Assembly: GCF_035582795.1 (NCBI RefSeq)
Contig: NC_134373.1
Coordinates: 33,388,501 to 33,452,500, forward strand
DNA: 64,000 nucleotides
Origin: Mycteria americana
Taxonomy: Eukaryota > Chordata > Aves > Ciconiiformes > Ciconiidae
Reading direction: 5' to 3'
The position numbers were made by a program, and so were the translations under genes. The notes under the pieces were generated by a model that did no database searches, was not told where the DNA came from, and saw only the letters and a program-made list of their open reading frames with translations. Below, piece by piece: positions 13,201 through 28,200 of this stretch (position 1 is its first letter; every line of letters starts with the position of its first letter).

Positions 13201-16200
13201 TCCGTGTGATGCTGTGTGCATATCTGTAGCCTGCTAACCCAGTGTTGCCGTTCTTTAGCATCGGTAGCTAATAAAAGCAAACCAAAATTATTATGTATAT
13301 GAAGACATTTTGAAGTATCGGCAAAAGGCTGCTTAATTCTTTAAAATAGACAGAAGACTTTAGCAGTACAAAGTATATTTTATCTAAAACTTCTTCAGCT
13401 GACTAGTAATTAGCTATAACATTAAATAAAGTTCAACATAAATGGTATGTACTTTTTTTTAGATTTTGTAACACAGAAATAACTTCAACAAACAATAACT
13501 CCCCTCACACACATTTTAATCTAACAACATGATACATTTTCCTGGAAGTAGAGTAAGGCACCCTGAATTAGATAATGACAGCAAGTCTTCAAGGGAAGAA
13601 ATACTATAAGATACTAGCCCAGACTTCCATAGCCTGGAAAATCAGAGAATGGGCTTCTATAACCATCACAAGGTGGCTAACATATTGAACATTAGGAATA
13701 ATGTAGCTCTGTGCAAGCATCACCACAGTACTGTTACCTACAATGATTTAGAAAACTCTGAATCAGTGCAGTTTAAGGACACTATACATGAAGGTTAAAC
13801 CCCATTCTACACATCTTTAGTTCATGGTCTTCTGAAAGTCATCAAACCCAAAAAGTATGGAACCATCCATAAAGAAGGACGGTTCCCAACTGAAGAGTGG
13901 GATGAAAGTTTCACATATAACTCTCATTGAAGCAGCCTGCCAAACAAGTTCTCTTGCTTGACCACACAGCCAAGCCCAGCAGAGCAGCCACAGGTGAGGA
14001 CCAGGAGTGTCCTCTAGTGTTCTAGTCCTCTAGATTCTAGTCCCCTGCCCTAGAATCTATGTCCTACCTCTTAGTTTATACTGCTCCCCGCTGGCAGCAT
14101 TGACTGTAAAGGTGTGAGAGTCTTCATCACTGGGTGAAATTACAGCTCCAGCTAGCTGCAGGGTACCCCTGGGCTTTAGATGTCTCGACTGCTCATTCAC
14201 AAAGTACTCCAGCAGGCCAGCATCATTGTTTAAAACAAAAAATCTGCAATGATAACAAAGCAAATACACTAAATAAAACCAGCTCGTTATTTTCCTTTTT
14301 TTTGGGGGGGGGGGGGGGGGGAGGCAGGGTGGAGCAGGTGCTGGGGGTACTGGAAGAAGTCAAGACTTCATTACAAGTTGGCACAGATGGAGTTGGGACT
14401 TGAAGACTTGAGTCAGTACAATCCCAAACATATGAATTATGTCCCCAACAAGACTGGACAAAAATTAAGTTCTTATCAATTTTCTCTTAGAGACCAGGGG
14501 TTGCACAACAGAACAGCATGCCCACAGAAGAGTACTATTGCAAGATTTTGGGAATCAAAAGAATATCCTGAATCTCTGAGGCTTAATACATCCTTAAACT
14601 ACATAAATTAAGGGTAAAAGAGCCCCAGATACTAAACAGTTGAGATACAAAACTGTGAAACTGAAGCAATTCCAGATTTAAAAAAAAAATTGAAGTGGAC
14701 ATTATGCTTCAACCATTCGACTGAGTTTAATGATAAGTGTATTGACACAAGTCACTGCATGCCAGTGGTAGCACAGGAATTTGGCCAGTGTGGTATGCTA
14801 AGGACTTGTCTCTCCAATATTAATTTGGTTGCACTGTGCTGCTCTAGGAACAGCATCAAGCAGAATGCCTGACCAGAGAGTTTCACCTGTCAAAGAAAAG
14901 CAAGTTATTCCAGGGGTGACAGACATCCTGGGGAACTGAAGGGAAAAGCTTGCTTGAGTCTTTCACTAAAGAAATTGTAATTATTTTTTTAAAAAACGAT
15001 GGCATGATTTGGCATAAAGCTGAAGACTCAGCAGAAAAAAACACCACAATATTTTTAATGGAAAAGGAGAAAAAATATTAATGCTATACATGCTTTTTAC
15101 ACATACAAGCATAGTTATAAGCCACCAAATGGGTTAACTGCTTCATACTTCCTATGCATTTTTTCTTATTCATGCCTTAATACAAATATTATTCATCTAC
15201 ACTTTAGCTTAATCTATATTGAGAAAAGCATAAGACTCTTCCATAAAGTTTGTCTCATAGAAAAAGGAAAATCCAACTAATATTAAAAAAATCTGAAACA
15301 TGTTCATGTAGATGCTCCGAAGTCCAACATCACTAAAAAGCACCATAAAAGACTTACCGATATTGCCAACCAGTGACGAGATTGGTATATTTCATTAAGT
15401 AGCCATAAATATTTTCCATGTGATCACTATTTAAAAAAAAAAAAAAAAGGAAAAAACAAGAGAGAAAAGCAATCAGACAATACCAAACAAATTTTAGATC
15501 TTCCCAACTTTTGATTGTCATTATCTATTCTCAGAAAATGAATTTTCATCTTCATTTTTAGAATGGCACTACCATTTCAATAAAACTACCAACACTTAAC
15601 AGATTTTCCAGCCTCATTTCTAAAGTAATTTCATAACACAGTTTAACCAGACTTACTAAATTCCAAATAATTTCAAGACATAATTGGTTTCACCAATACT
15701 TGAGTTTTATTCAGCAGGCGCTTCTGGACACATCTGTACTAGTTTCAGGTAATTAAAGACTTAGTATCCATGCTTCTTCTGTTTCTTGCTCCCCCTCTTC
15801 TAAGCAAGCTTTGTATTTTTGGACTCCTGAACAAAATTAACTTTCACTAGCTTATTAACAGAAACTTGATCATGGTGACTAACTAAAAACAGTCCCTAGG
15901 TACTCCTACACCAACATGATTTTATTTATCTTTAATGTCCAGAACCTTCCCAACTACATGAACAATCATGCTCTTGAAGAGATGTTCTACAGAACACAAC
16001 ATGCGGGTGCAGGTCACATCAAGACATTCTGAAATGTAAAACAAGAGCCGAAACATCTCCTCCTCTGGCCTGGCAGGAAAATCAGGTAGTTTCTCTTTTG
16101 AAGCCTCAACTTGCAACATCCACCAAAAATGAAAACCCATTGAGAGCAATACAGAGGCTTAATATCACTACAGGCAAAATACATTGCCACTTCTGAAAAT

Positions 16201-19200
16201 CAATTGTCCTAAATAAGGCTTACAAGTCCTATGGCTACAAACTAATCATCTTAAAACCACAGTTTAAAGACCTACTTTATACTGTACATTCCCATAATTC
16301 TAGAAACGACACCTCAATGCCCTCGCCTCTTACAGTAGGGCACAATCTTACATTGAAGAACACACTCTTGATAGACAATTCAGGTCCAACATGAGAAAAA
16401 TTCCTATTATTCCAATGAAGAATTGAAACAGTGACCCACATATCAGATACCGACTACTTGCTTTTTAAAAGAAGCTTATATTTAAGCCATCTTATTTAGA
16501 TTTTAAATTAAAATTTCTGTAGCTCGTAGTATGTTGAAGATTAAATGAAAATTATTCAGAATCCATTGGAGCAGCAGTCTGTCTTGGTCGTTAAGAGATC
16601 GAAGTATCCCCATATCAGCAAAAGTGGAAAGGGGAGGAAAAATAGGACTACTAGAGCCAAGGGACCACCTTCATTAGTGGATTTTGGTTGCAAAGAGTCA
16701 GACCAAGTATGGGGGTAAATTTCAAATAATAGCTGAAGCTGCTGTCTACACTTCATTTATAAACAGTGTCAGTATCATCAAATTAGTTAGATACCTGACA
16801 ACTCAATAAATATAAATAAGTTTCATCCTAAAGGAAGCTATTTAGGATGCCACTAATGAAGATAACCTCAGAGTAAATCACTGCCATATGAATCAATGCT
16901 GTATCACTGCCATTCAGTAATACTATTCAAAGAAGAGATATAAGAATGTACATTTTTTAAGAAAAAACAAGTTGCTGATTTTTAATGTTACATTTAAAAA
17001 CAAAAATATGTGTTCTAGCTATTACTGCAGCAATCAGTATTGCAATAATATCCTGCAATGGAGAGCAGCCAGCAGGACTATATAGGAATTTAATTTCTAA
17101 TAGCTCATTAAGTGGTACTACAGATAAAAATAAAACCAAGGAGAGCAGAGGGTATTCAGGCTATCGTATATTTTAAATGTACAAAAATGCTAAAGGAGAC
17201 ATAACCAAACTCATCCTCTGCAGACGCCTCTCATTTGTTATTATTGGCATACAAGGGAAGTACAGTTTAGACTTGCTTGCTGTCTTAATTTAGCTGAAAA
17301 TTATGAGATTGCATAGTAATTAAAATGTATGAGCTTGGTTTTTAATCGTCTGAAAATTGTCCCTAGTCACAGCTAATTGCTTTTCGGTTTTAGTGAATGC
17401 AAGCTTCACCCTTGCTTTTCAGTTAGACATCGTACAGACCCCTGCACATTTGGGCTAGAGCTGCTGTACTCTCTCATTAACTAACATGCCTAAGTCACAG
17501 GTATGTTCATCAGAACCCAAGAAAAATCAAAAAAGTAAATTCAGACTGCAATGAATATAGCAGGACTATATGTACAGCCTTGGAAGTCTATTCATCTGAC
17601 AAGGCTAAATTAAACTGCCTTTGATTAAAACCATTTGACAACTTTTTTTTGAGTGTTGACAGATGAGATCGCCGATTTTGTCAGTCTTTAAAAAAAGGAA
17701 AAAGTCACCGTAGAAGGGAATGCAGCCCTTTTGGCGATGTACTTCCACATCAAATGAGCACTTTACTACATTTTGCCTTCATCTGCATGTTCCTCTCCAC
17801 TTGGATTTTCACTTTGACTAGACCCAAACTTCTCCAAATGCCTCCTCTTCAAAAATTCTTATCTCTAGCCTCAGCAGTCCCAAAAGTTGATGGTTTAACT
17901 GAAAAACTTTGAAAACAGCCCCCCAGAGAATTCTGAGAAAGCAACTGAGGGTAAGCAAGCCAGCCACCTCCAGCATTGTGGACACTGCCAATCTGGAAGG
18001 AGCATGTTGCAGCAAATGAATGTGAGCACAAGTGCATGATGTTAAACACACTGACCAGCTGTGTTTCAGAATCCCTAACTTTGCACCCAGGGGGTCCCCA
18101 AACCCCGTATCTCACACAAGAGAGCTATAACTCAATGTACAAGGTAAAGCTCAGAAGTACATTTAGCAGGTATCTCCCATTCACAAGCAAAAAGACCTCA
18201 TCCGCCTGGCACAAGATCATAGAAACATACTAAGCACCGATGGCCAAACCTCAGTATAGAGGAGTCCAACAAACAGTGGCAGTGGCTGGTGCAGATCCCA
18301 AGACACATGACAGTCAGCTGCGGGGGGAATTCCTTACGGACCAACCTCTGCAGCAGGGGAGGAATACAACATGCCGACTGCCAGGGATGAGACACTGAGC
18401 TGTGGCTTGCTTTTTGGGAGACTGGAGAATGTTAGAAGAGCCGAAGTCCAAGGAGATGGAGCATGAACAGAGGTCCCTGCTAAACGAGCTGCCTCTTGGA
18501 CAATATTGATTAAATTATTTTCCTTCTTAATTGTGTTCATGCACCTGCAATAGAACTGCACAAACCCAAAAGACTATATTAAGTTTTCACCCTGCCAAAG
18601 GCTGGGCAAACTTTTAGCACCCATGCAAGTAACAGATTAGCCTGCCTGAAGGGTACGAAAAACTTGGCTGATATTTAAAACATTTCCCTTGACAGTATAA
18701 GGGCCTAGAGGCAAACAAATAATCAAATAAAATAGTAAAAGCACAGACCTTACAGGCACTAATCATACTCTCCCAGTACAAATTCCCATACTGCGTGGGC
18801 CAGGGAATTTTCAACATTTGAACTAAGGCTTATTTTTAAATAAGTAATGATTTTATACACTAAAAAAAGAGATTTGAAATCCAGCCTGCGAATTGCAATT
18901 CACAAAAGGTAGATCCTATAACTGTACACAAACCTGTTACAGAACTACAGTTAACCTCCTAATCTTCTTCTGGGTAAGCACTAGTACTTTCCTATGAATA
19001 CAGAAAAACATTCTCAGTATTATTTATGATCAAGGCGGCCATGGAATTATAACTAGAGCATTTCTTCAATGATTTTAAGATTAGTGCCTCCACAGCAAGA
19101 GTTAAACTAAAATATTTGTTGTTGCTAAAGCAGTGTTATAAGGCAGTTAACATTGTAAGAAAAAAAAAAAACAAACCCCCCCACACACAAAACCCCAGTA

Positions 19201-22200
19201 ATATTTCACTAGTATGGAATTAACAGAAAAGCTCTTCAGAGCGCTACAGAAAGCTTTTAAGATGGTAGACTTGGAGAACAAGAGGTTGAGGTTTAGGCAC
19301 TGGCTCTGCTCACAGATAACCACAGTTCATAAAATACGAATAAGACCCTCCTTAAAGCCCTTACCAGCATTGTTTCTAATGAAACAACAGTAAAACCTGT
19401 TTCAAAGTCCCCTGTGTACTTCAGGAGCCTCCACAATTCCCCACATTGGCGTTTTTGACTTCTAGAAAACAGATTTCAGAAGTGAATTTGACACAAAACA
19501 CCGAGCAACTTATCTCAACATTGACAGAGGCCTGGCTGCACCGGGATCCTTCCCAACTTTAAGAATACCTTTGCATCCACGCTGCTGCCTACGTGCATGT
19601 ACACGTACCTATGGGTACGTGTATCTTTTCATAGCCAAGATGCTGCTGTTGCCATTCACAATGCTCACGGCAGTCTCAGATTGTCAAAGGAACAGCAACA
19701 GCTCAGCAACCATGAGTCAACAACCCCTAAAGTCCATATTTCTGTAGAAATTCACGTGTCCTTCTGTCGAAGAATGACAAAAAAAAAGTTTAAGTGTTGC
19801 AACAGACTTGTCACAGCCTTAAAGATGTAAAAAACAAAAAAAATTTAATTTTAACTTTTGCTGGACTACTTTAAGTGAGGATACTGTGCAAATCACAATC
19901 CAGGAAAAAAATTATGCAGGAACTCGTGGTACAAGATCTGAACTCCAGCCCAGCACATTTACGACCCCCCAAAATATGGGGTTTTTTTCAAAAGGCTGAA
20001 TACCACTGAACTCAGCTGCCCATTTATCACACTTTTTTAGTTTACAAATATTGTGAGATGGATTGAAACTGTCCCTGTAAGCAACTGACTGAAGTCTATG
20101 AAAAATTACAAATTAGATCATATTCTTTCCAGAAAACTATCCCTCCCCAATTTCAAAGATGTTTACCACAAGCCAGATTTCTACATATCTAAGTGCTAGT
20201 AAAATACAATAGGAATAAAACATTCACAAAAGATTATTGTTAGTTATTTATCCTTTTCTAGTTTTATTTGTCCTTTTCTAGTATGCCTCTTAAGTTGCAG
20301 CAGCTGTCAGTGCCTTGCAGGCTGGTCTCCTGTCCTGGGGGAGGAATAAGATAGTGATAATCAGGCCAAATTCCCCCTGTATCCTGTTTACGTGCAGCAC
20401 CCGAGTCTTGAACACAGATGCTGAGGAACAGCAGTCCCAGAATGACGTCTTTCAGGAGCTTCAGCCAAGACACCCAGGTTCACACCTGACAAGCGCTGGG
20501 CCAACATTTTCTCCAAGAAGAAACACTGACGCAGAAGGCCTCCCCACCCTTTTTTCATACCTCTCATGGTGCAGCTCTCCCCGAAAGCCCCACACAAACA
20601 AATCACCCCTAGCAGTGGCACAAGATTACACCTATCTGGAAGGCGATTACAGAAAACTTCCAAGATTGCCCTTGATTGAGCAACTGATGATTTTAATGTT
20701 GCTAGGATCCAGACAGCACTGCGTGGGATACTTTGAGCAGCCAGGTCTCTGAAGACCCAACAGCTGTTTGAAGGGCAAACGCGGCAGCCAAAGGCTTCCC
20801 CACGGACTTGTGTAAGGCCTGGCTTCAAGCAGTAGCTGAGTATGCATGGATTTGCTTCCAGCAGGAAGGACAATGAGGAGCCTGAAGCCCATGCAGGTGC
20901 CGGGGAGGGCTCCTGAAGGGGGATCCAGCCTCCATAGCTGCCACCACCACCATTATGACAGTGCCTTCAGGCCCCGGCCAAGGGAAGAGGCTCCGTTCTA
21001 CTGAGCTCACAGCAAGATGCAAAAACCTGGTGAAAGAGACTGTCTTCAGATTAAAAGCTAGCAAAGCATAAAGAAAAGGAAAGAAAGAAATCAGGATCGT
21101 AATAGTGAAAACCAATGAGTGGTTTTGATTATGTAGTTTGAAAAAAGCAGTAACCATTTTCACTGAACTTGTTCATCTCTACCTGCCCATGGGCTTGCCA
21201 TCTGTAATAGCTTGCTTTTTCCTCACTGACCACTGCAAAGTGCTTATCTAGGATGCACCAATTCCTCTTTTTGTTACATGGAGGGGAAGGGCAGGGGAGG
21301 AAAAAAAAACAAAACAAAAAACCACACCTCTGTAAGCAACAAACTTCAGGCGTATCTTCTGCAACTTACAAAGATCACTTGCTTCCAAGAAACCACCACC
21401 ACGTTAAGCACACTCCAGTCCCACAGCTTGTTGGTGCACGTGTGGGTTCCCCAGTACATCCACAAGGTAAGGCAGAAGCCTCCATGTTGCTTACAGAGTA
21501 TCTACATCAATAAATTAGTTCTGCTTTTCCAAATGGCTTTTGGAAGAAAGAAAAAGCTAACCTTGCTGTGCAATTCCCCAGCAGCGCCCTACAGTCAACT
21601 GCAAAGTGGCAGCAAAGCTCCTGCTCTTCAGTTCATGTGTTTGACTAGTCAATTATAAGTTTAGAAACCAAGACCAAGTGCAAGGAAAAAAGGTCCAACA
21701 ACACAACAAGAACACTGGCAGTAGACCCTGGGGATGCTTCAGAATACCACTTGGCCGCAAGCACGCTAGCAACACACACACCCTCATTAGATATAAAAAC
21801 TTGTCTTAATATGTACTCCTGTAAACCCTTGAGAGCACAGACATGCATTGGAAGAGAAGTGCAGGCTTGCCATGAAGGAAGGGTGCGGCAGAGCCGAAAT
21901 GAGCTGTCAGCTGTCCATGAGCCCGGCATGACGCAGCCCAGGCTTCCTACCCCAGGGGTGAAGGGCTCTCCCACCGCCTAGCCTCCCCAGCCCCCTGCTA
22001 TCAACACAGCAGTTGTGTTTGCACCTAAAGTTTGCACCTAAATCAATACTAGTTCTCAAGGGGAATGATAAATCAAGCTTGCAGGTTTTTTTAAAATCAT
22101 CCTAATTAAACTTGCATTCAGTTCTCCTTTTTGTGCATTAATGCCACAGGTCAATTATACACAAATGAAACTGTATTGTAACACTTTTGCAAGGTAGCAA

Positions 22201-25200
22201 CAGAAAAAAGGAAAGAGGTAATATTTAATTAATAAGTTGTAAAACGCTGCTCTCACTGGACCACTGTAAAGCTGATTATTTAACTACTTTATCATTTAGA
22301 GAGCTCTTTAGCTCTCAAAATACATCTGCCTGTAAGAAAACCACAGCAAGCTGCAGCTAAGCAATTTCTCTTGCACATACTTGAACGCCTCAAGTCAGCA
22401 AGAACTCCACTCACGTACAATTTATTTGTGGATTTGCGTCAGCGTAACACAACTGAAGCTGGACCCAAGAGTCCGCAGCCAACCCTGAAGATTTTTCTGC
22501 AATGATAACTACTACTCAAGCTATCCCTGGAAAAATAACTGTAGATTCAGCCAACAACATTTTAGAGCTGGAGCATACAAAAACCAGGCACCTCAAAAGG
22601 TCTGAACTCTCCACTTGATACCTCTGGAAAACAACTGTTGTCTGCAGCTTTGCTACCATTTACGTTACCAGTTTACACTAGCACACCATAATGCACAGTT
22701 TCACATATTATTGTTACCAAAATCCAAAACTTTCCCCTGAAGTCTAGTTTCAGAAAGCTCAAGCAGTCCAGTTAAAGCTACTCTGCTCAGCGAACGGTAC
22801 TGGCATAATATAAGCCAGGCAAGCACGCTGAGGGATGAGCATCTTTGCAATTTTGGACTATCTGCTACCTACACCACCTCAGAAAGCAGTGGACCCTGGT
22901 AAGCACTATTCATAGAAAATGGTGGAGCAAACCTCTGCATCACTTAGTTACTCTAAGCACAGTCCAACATGGTTTAGCTCACTACACATTCCATCCCAAG
23001 GCATTTTGGTCTGCTTCTAGTCTAGTAGCTCTTATCCTATCAGAAATATAAAGATATGCCCTTCCAGTCTTAAAATGTATTTGCGATTATGACTTTTAAA
23101 ATATTATATTGACAATTACACATTGCCATCCTGGACTTTGCAGGAATAGAACACGGGCTATTAAATGGAAGGCGAATACACTGATCAGCTACTCCAGATA
23201 AGCCTCTTGCCTTTTTAATTATTTTTGAACCATTTTTGAGACATTTCAGATTAAATACAGAGGATAACAATTATTTCCACCTTCCAAGCAAGCAAGAACA
23301 CGCTTAATTGACTATGTTATCTAAATATTCAGAAAGACCATAAGCCTGGAGTACAATACAGGCAAAAAACTGCGTGAACCACCAGACTCAAGAAGCAACG
23401 GCCAATAGTTTGAAGTCTAACTAGCAAACAGTTACAAGTGGTGCACTTCAGGAGTCAATACCACTAAATGCCTCCAAGCTGGCCAATGGACCAGTACACA
23501 CTCTCTGCTACTTCTCAGGCAAGATCAGACCTAGGGGAGCAGTCAGGATGCAGTAGGGTGGGCTGCCTTTCCAGGGGATCCTGACTGTCCAGAGGAACAG
23601 GCTGAACAAGACCACCTGAACTTTGACAAAATCAATGCAAAGCTTTGCGCCTGGGGTGGACTAACCCATGGATCAGTGCAAGCTAGGTACGTCGTGCCAG
23701 ACAAGAAGAGGCTGAGGGGCCTGAGTCTGTTCAGCCTCCTTCAGAAGCAGGGAAGGCTTAATGAAGATCTCACCACTGTGTCCCCTACATATGGAGAAGA
23801 TGGAGACAGACTCTTTTCAGAGGCGCACAGCAGAAGGGCAAGCGGCAATGGTCTCAAATTGTAGCAAAAAAAAAATTCCTTGTTTGACACAAGGAAAAAT
23901 TCTTCACAATGAGGGGATTAAGCTCTGGGCCAGGAGCCCAGAGAGGCTGTGGCAACTCCAGCCTTGGAGACACCCAAAACTCAACCAGCGGCCCTGAACG
24001 ACCTCTTCTAACTTTGAAGCTGGCCCTGCTTTGAGCAGGAGGCTGGACTAGAGATTTCCCAGAGGTCCCTCCCAACGCAAATTATTCTAGAATTCTTGGA
24101 TATAGAGAAAAGAAAGAAAAATATTCCTACATTAAAATTGATGCATAAGGTACTTGGAGGGTTTAAACTCTAAGAAAGCACATGTGTTAACCACCTACGA
24201 TTATGACAATACATAAAAAGAGCAGGACTACTTTCTTGTTCAGTGCTTTAAGTGGACAGTGATTCCCAGACAAGGAATAATTCAAAACTGCTCCTTTTCA
24301 TCATGCAATGAGCATCAGGTATTATTCATTTGGCACTCATGCGCTAATAAAGAGTTTCCTTATGTTTTTTTTCTCTTGTGCTTGTCATTGACATTTATGA
24401 AGGAGTCATGTACCAAACAATAAAAGGACGAGGACAGTATCATCTCATTTTACATACGGGGAACTGAGGCGCAATGAATTTTCAGCCTCTAACTTTGAGA
24501 TAGTTGTGGCCCAATTTTTATTTTATTTTATTCATACATTCAAATCACAGCTTCTGCTAATTTCAGCTGCAGCTGTGACCCTGCAAAAGTTTTGCAAAAT
24601 CAGAGCCAACTGTTCCAAACTAGGCCTCCGAGAAAAAGAGGAACACACAGTTAGTGATTACAGGGGAAAAACAGTTTAAACAATATGACTATTACCACAG
24701 AGGAAGTCAGAGCCAGGGTCAGAAACCAGCTCCTTAATATAGCATCCTGCAGTTCTGCCCAGCAGATCTCATGCTTTCTGTTACATCAGCACTGCAACGA
24801 ATGAAACCAACTTCCCAATGCAAACTGGGCTTCTTCAGGAAACTGATCTGTCAAATGCCTAAACATTAATGAAGATTTTAAAGATTTCCAGCCTCATCAA
24901 AAACTCAGGAATTCACACGTGGAAGGAAAAAGAAAAAATGCATACTCGTAGCAAAAAGCCTTCCCCCTGACGCTGACATTCCTGCTCCAAAGCAAGTTGT
25001 CAAATATAAGATTGCCAGCTTAATGCACATGAAGAAACAGCATTTCTCCCACCCCACTTCAGCCTGCCCTTCCCTCCCATTTCAGCATCAGACACACAGC
25101 ACAGAAAATCTGAAATGGTACAAGCTTTGCAAGCACCCTAAAAACAAAGTTGTCCGGCAGCATTACCAGCAGGCAGTGATCCCCTACAAGAAGAATTCAT

Positions 25201-28200
25201 CAGCCCTGGCAGGTGATCAGAGTGCACATCAAGGCAACGTCCTTAAGTAAACAGGGGTCCTTACACACATGCCTTAATTTTCATGGTATGACGAGTACAG
25301 CACAAGAACCCACCTAGGATAACCTAACAGCAGCAGCTGGCACTTTCTGCTTCTGCATTAAGCAATGTGAGTAGGTCAGCCACATGCAGTTTGTTTTTCA
25401 TCTTCTCCCTGGGGAGAGAATGTGTGTGGCCAAGTGGGATTTTAATGTTGTAGGCAACTTTAATTAAACTTGCCACTACATAATTACATTAGAAAAGGTG
25501 AAGTTGAAAAATACCCTTTGACACTTAGTGAAGGATAGACATTTATAAGGGCCATTAACTCCTGCAGAAATCTATTCCATGGAAAGCACAAATTATTTGA
25601 TATTTAGAAGTTATTCAAAAGTTTGTACTTCTTCAGTTTAGCTTAATCTGAACTCTAAATGAATATCCCAGTATTAACACAAGTATCCTGCAATGCCAGA
25701 ACCAACTCCCACATTTGTCACCCCTGCCCCAGGGAGTTTTACAGCCTGCCCGTTCAACATGGGGATGCTCCGAGAAGCAAGAGAGGGACAGTGCTCTTGA
25801 TAGCCGCTCACTGAGGAGCCACAGGGCTGGAGAAGGGAATCCAGACATTGCTGACCTGGTTCAGGAATTGGGTTCAGGTTCCCTACTAGAGCATCAGCCA
25901 TCATGAAGCTCCCTGTTTAAATTACCCAAGCCTGTTTCCCAACTCTATCCACTTATTACCCCTCAGAGAGAGATTTACTTCTCTTAATTTACAACGCATC
26001 TGAGCTTCCATCTGCTTCAACCCCACTCTTCCAGGTCATAAATACATGTGTGAACATGAATGGCTCACCCGCCTTTTGAGAAGTGCTTGGGGCTTCAGCA
26101 ACTGGTAAAATCAGCTTGATAAAAGATGACCTTAACATCTTAATAACACAGAATGGATCCTGAGGTGGATATAACCAGCTGACCATTTTAAATACGGGCT
26201 TCTTGTCTATTCTAATGAGCAAATTATGTGAAGTGCAGCATTTCTAAATTAGTGTTATGAATATGGTATACTCTGTAAGCAAAGACTCAAATGAGGATAA
26301 AGAAATTCAGGCACCACATATTTCAGCCATTTCCCTCCAGCATATCAAACAAATGTGACAGCCATCCTAATCTGATTTTTAGTAATAAAAAGGAATACAA
26401 CACACAAAATTGCAAAAATAAATTCTGAATTTCACAGCAACCACTTGAGAAACTCTTCTTTTCAGCACCCAGTTTATCACAGCTCAAAAGGCCAGCAACA
26501 AGTCAGAAAGCGAGCAGCTAGGGCTTTCTGAAGGCCATGCAGCGGTGAGGTATTTCCACAGATCACCAGAAATAGAAGCAAGGAAGATCAGGGCGCACTC
26601 TGACACAAGCTTGACATCAGAGCCGCCAGCCAACATGAAAGCTGCCAGCAGAAGCGTAACAGCAGGAGCAGCAGAAACCCTATCCCCATTGGTGGCCGGT
26701 GCCTCCATGTCACAATGCCGGCAGGCTCTGACGACAGCAGGAAACCAAGGAAGCGGTGTGGGCCGTAAGAGCAGGGGAAAGTCGAAGCAGGAGGAGCCCT
26801 TACCAGACCTCCCAGGTAAGACCACAAAATTACAGCTTCTCTCTCCCTCTGCGGTTGTGCACAAAAAGGAAGGGGTTTACAGTTGTCAATTACAGTGAAT
26901 ATACAAAAATTCCACACAGGATCCCAAAGAATTTTAAGCAGTGCAGAAAGACAACCCAGAACAAAGGAGGTGGGTAATAAAAAGTAAGTACTAGGAGTAC
27001 CAGCATTAGAGAAAACTGTCCTAGGATGACACTAACGTTTACATGAAGGTTTGGGAGGTTTCTTTTCTTCTACTTATCAAGTGATAGGGACTTTAACTTA
27101 AATTCTGGCCTGCTCTCAGGAGTCCAGAGTTAATTAGGTCAGCTAACACACCCTATTGCAGCCTAAGCAAGAATTCGATGCTTACATTAATACTATAAGA
27201 AATGTTAAGTTCAGAGACAAGAACAGAGGACTAGCAAGGGAGAGGTCTGCAACGTGAAGTGTTGTTAAACACTTGTGCTGCCGTTACCTCCTGTATCTGT
27301 TTCTACCAAGCTGGTTTCAGCTTTAAAGGCCAAACAGATGAAATCCATCCTCCCAAGATCAAACATTCTTGGAATGTGACTAGAAATGCATAGAAACTAG
27401 AAAAACTCTACACGTTTTCTTGCAGCTAAGACTGACATCAACACCCCCCTCAATAAAAAGGATGCTTATCAACATCCACTCAAGATGACTGTATCAGTTT
27501 CAAGACACTTCCCTTTATTACTACTAATTAGATCCTTTTTACAAGATAGCATGAATAGAAATCATAAACACTTCCACAGTCTAGCTCAGTCTTATGCATT
27601 TTGCTTCCACATGTTTGAAGTGCAAAGGATTGTCAGTCACACTCCAGGTTATCTGGGATCAAACTCAGAAATAAGGATTTCCTTTAAAACACATTTCCTA
27701 TGGGATCACTTTATGAAGAAGAGTTCAAGATCATCTCGAAATGCAGAATTAAAATATATTCATGTGTTTCAGCTATCAGTTCTTCTGTTACATTATCACA
27801 CGCTGACCTGCTGAAACACAGAAGACTGAATTAAGGTCAGTAATTGTTTACTCCCTTTTTTTAGTATTTATGAAGAGTGCTTGCACACTGTCAACTGCAA
27901 AATACACAAACCCCTTAAAAGACGACTGGTGACCATTTCACTTGCTTTGTAATTTGTTATCCTTTTGCATTTGATACCAAAAAAGTTACAATGTTACTCT
28001 TTTTGCCAAACCCCTCTCTCTGCTGTTGGCATTTCTGTTTGCTTACTCCCAGCCTCTCTTACTGCAGCCCAAAGCCACATGGAGTAATTCTGCAAAAGAA
28101 TCTGCCTTAAGTTGATAACCTCATGACAAGCAGAAGCCACCCAGCATGAGGAACCCTCTTACCTGTCATTGTCACCCCTAGCAAAAAAAAAAAAAAAAAA

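Noticed and set aside
20315-20873. Overlapping 145- and 161-codon frames on opposite strands in OSBPL11 intron 1
   Set aside because: No recognised domain, no splice context, and open on both strands by chance.
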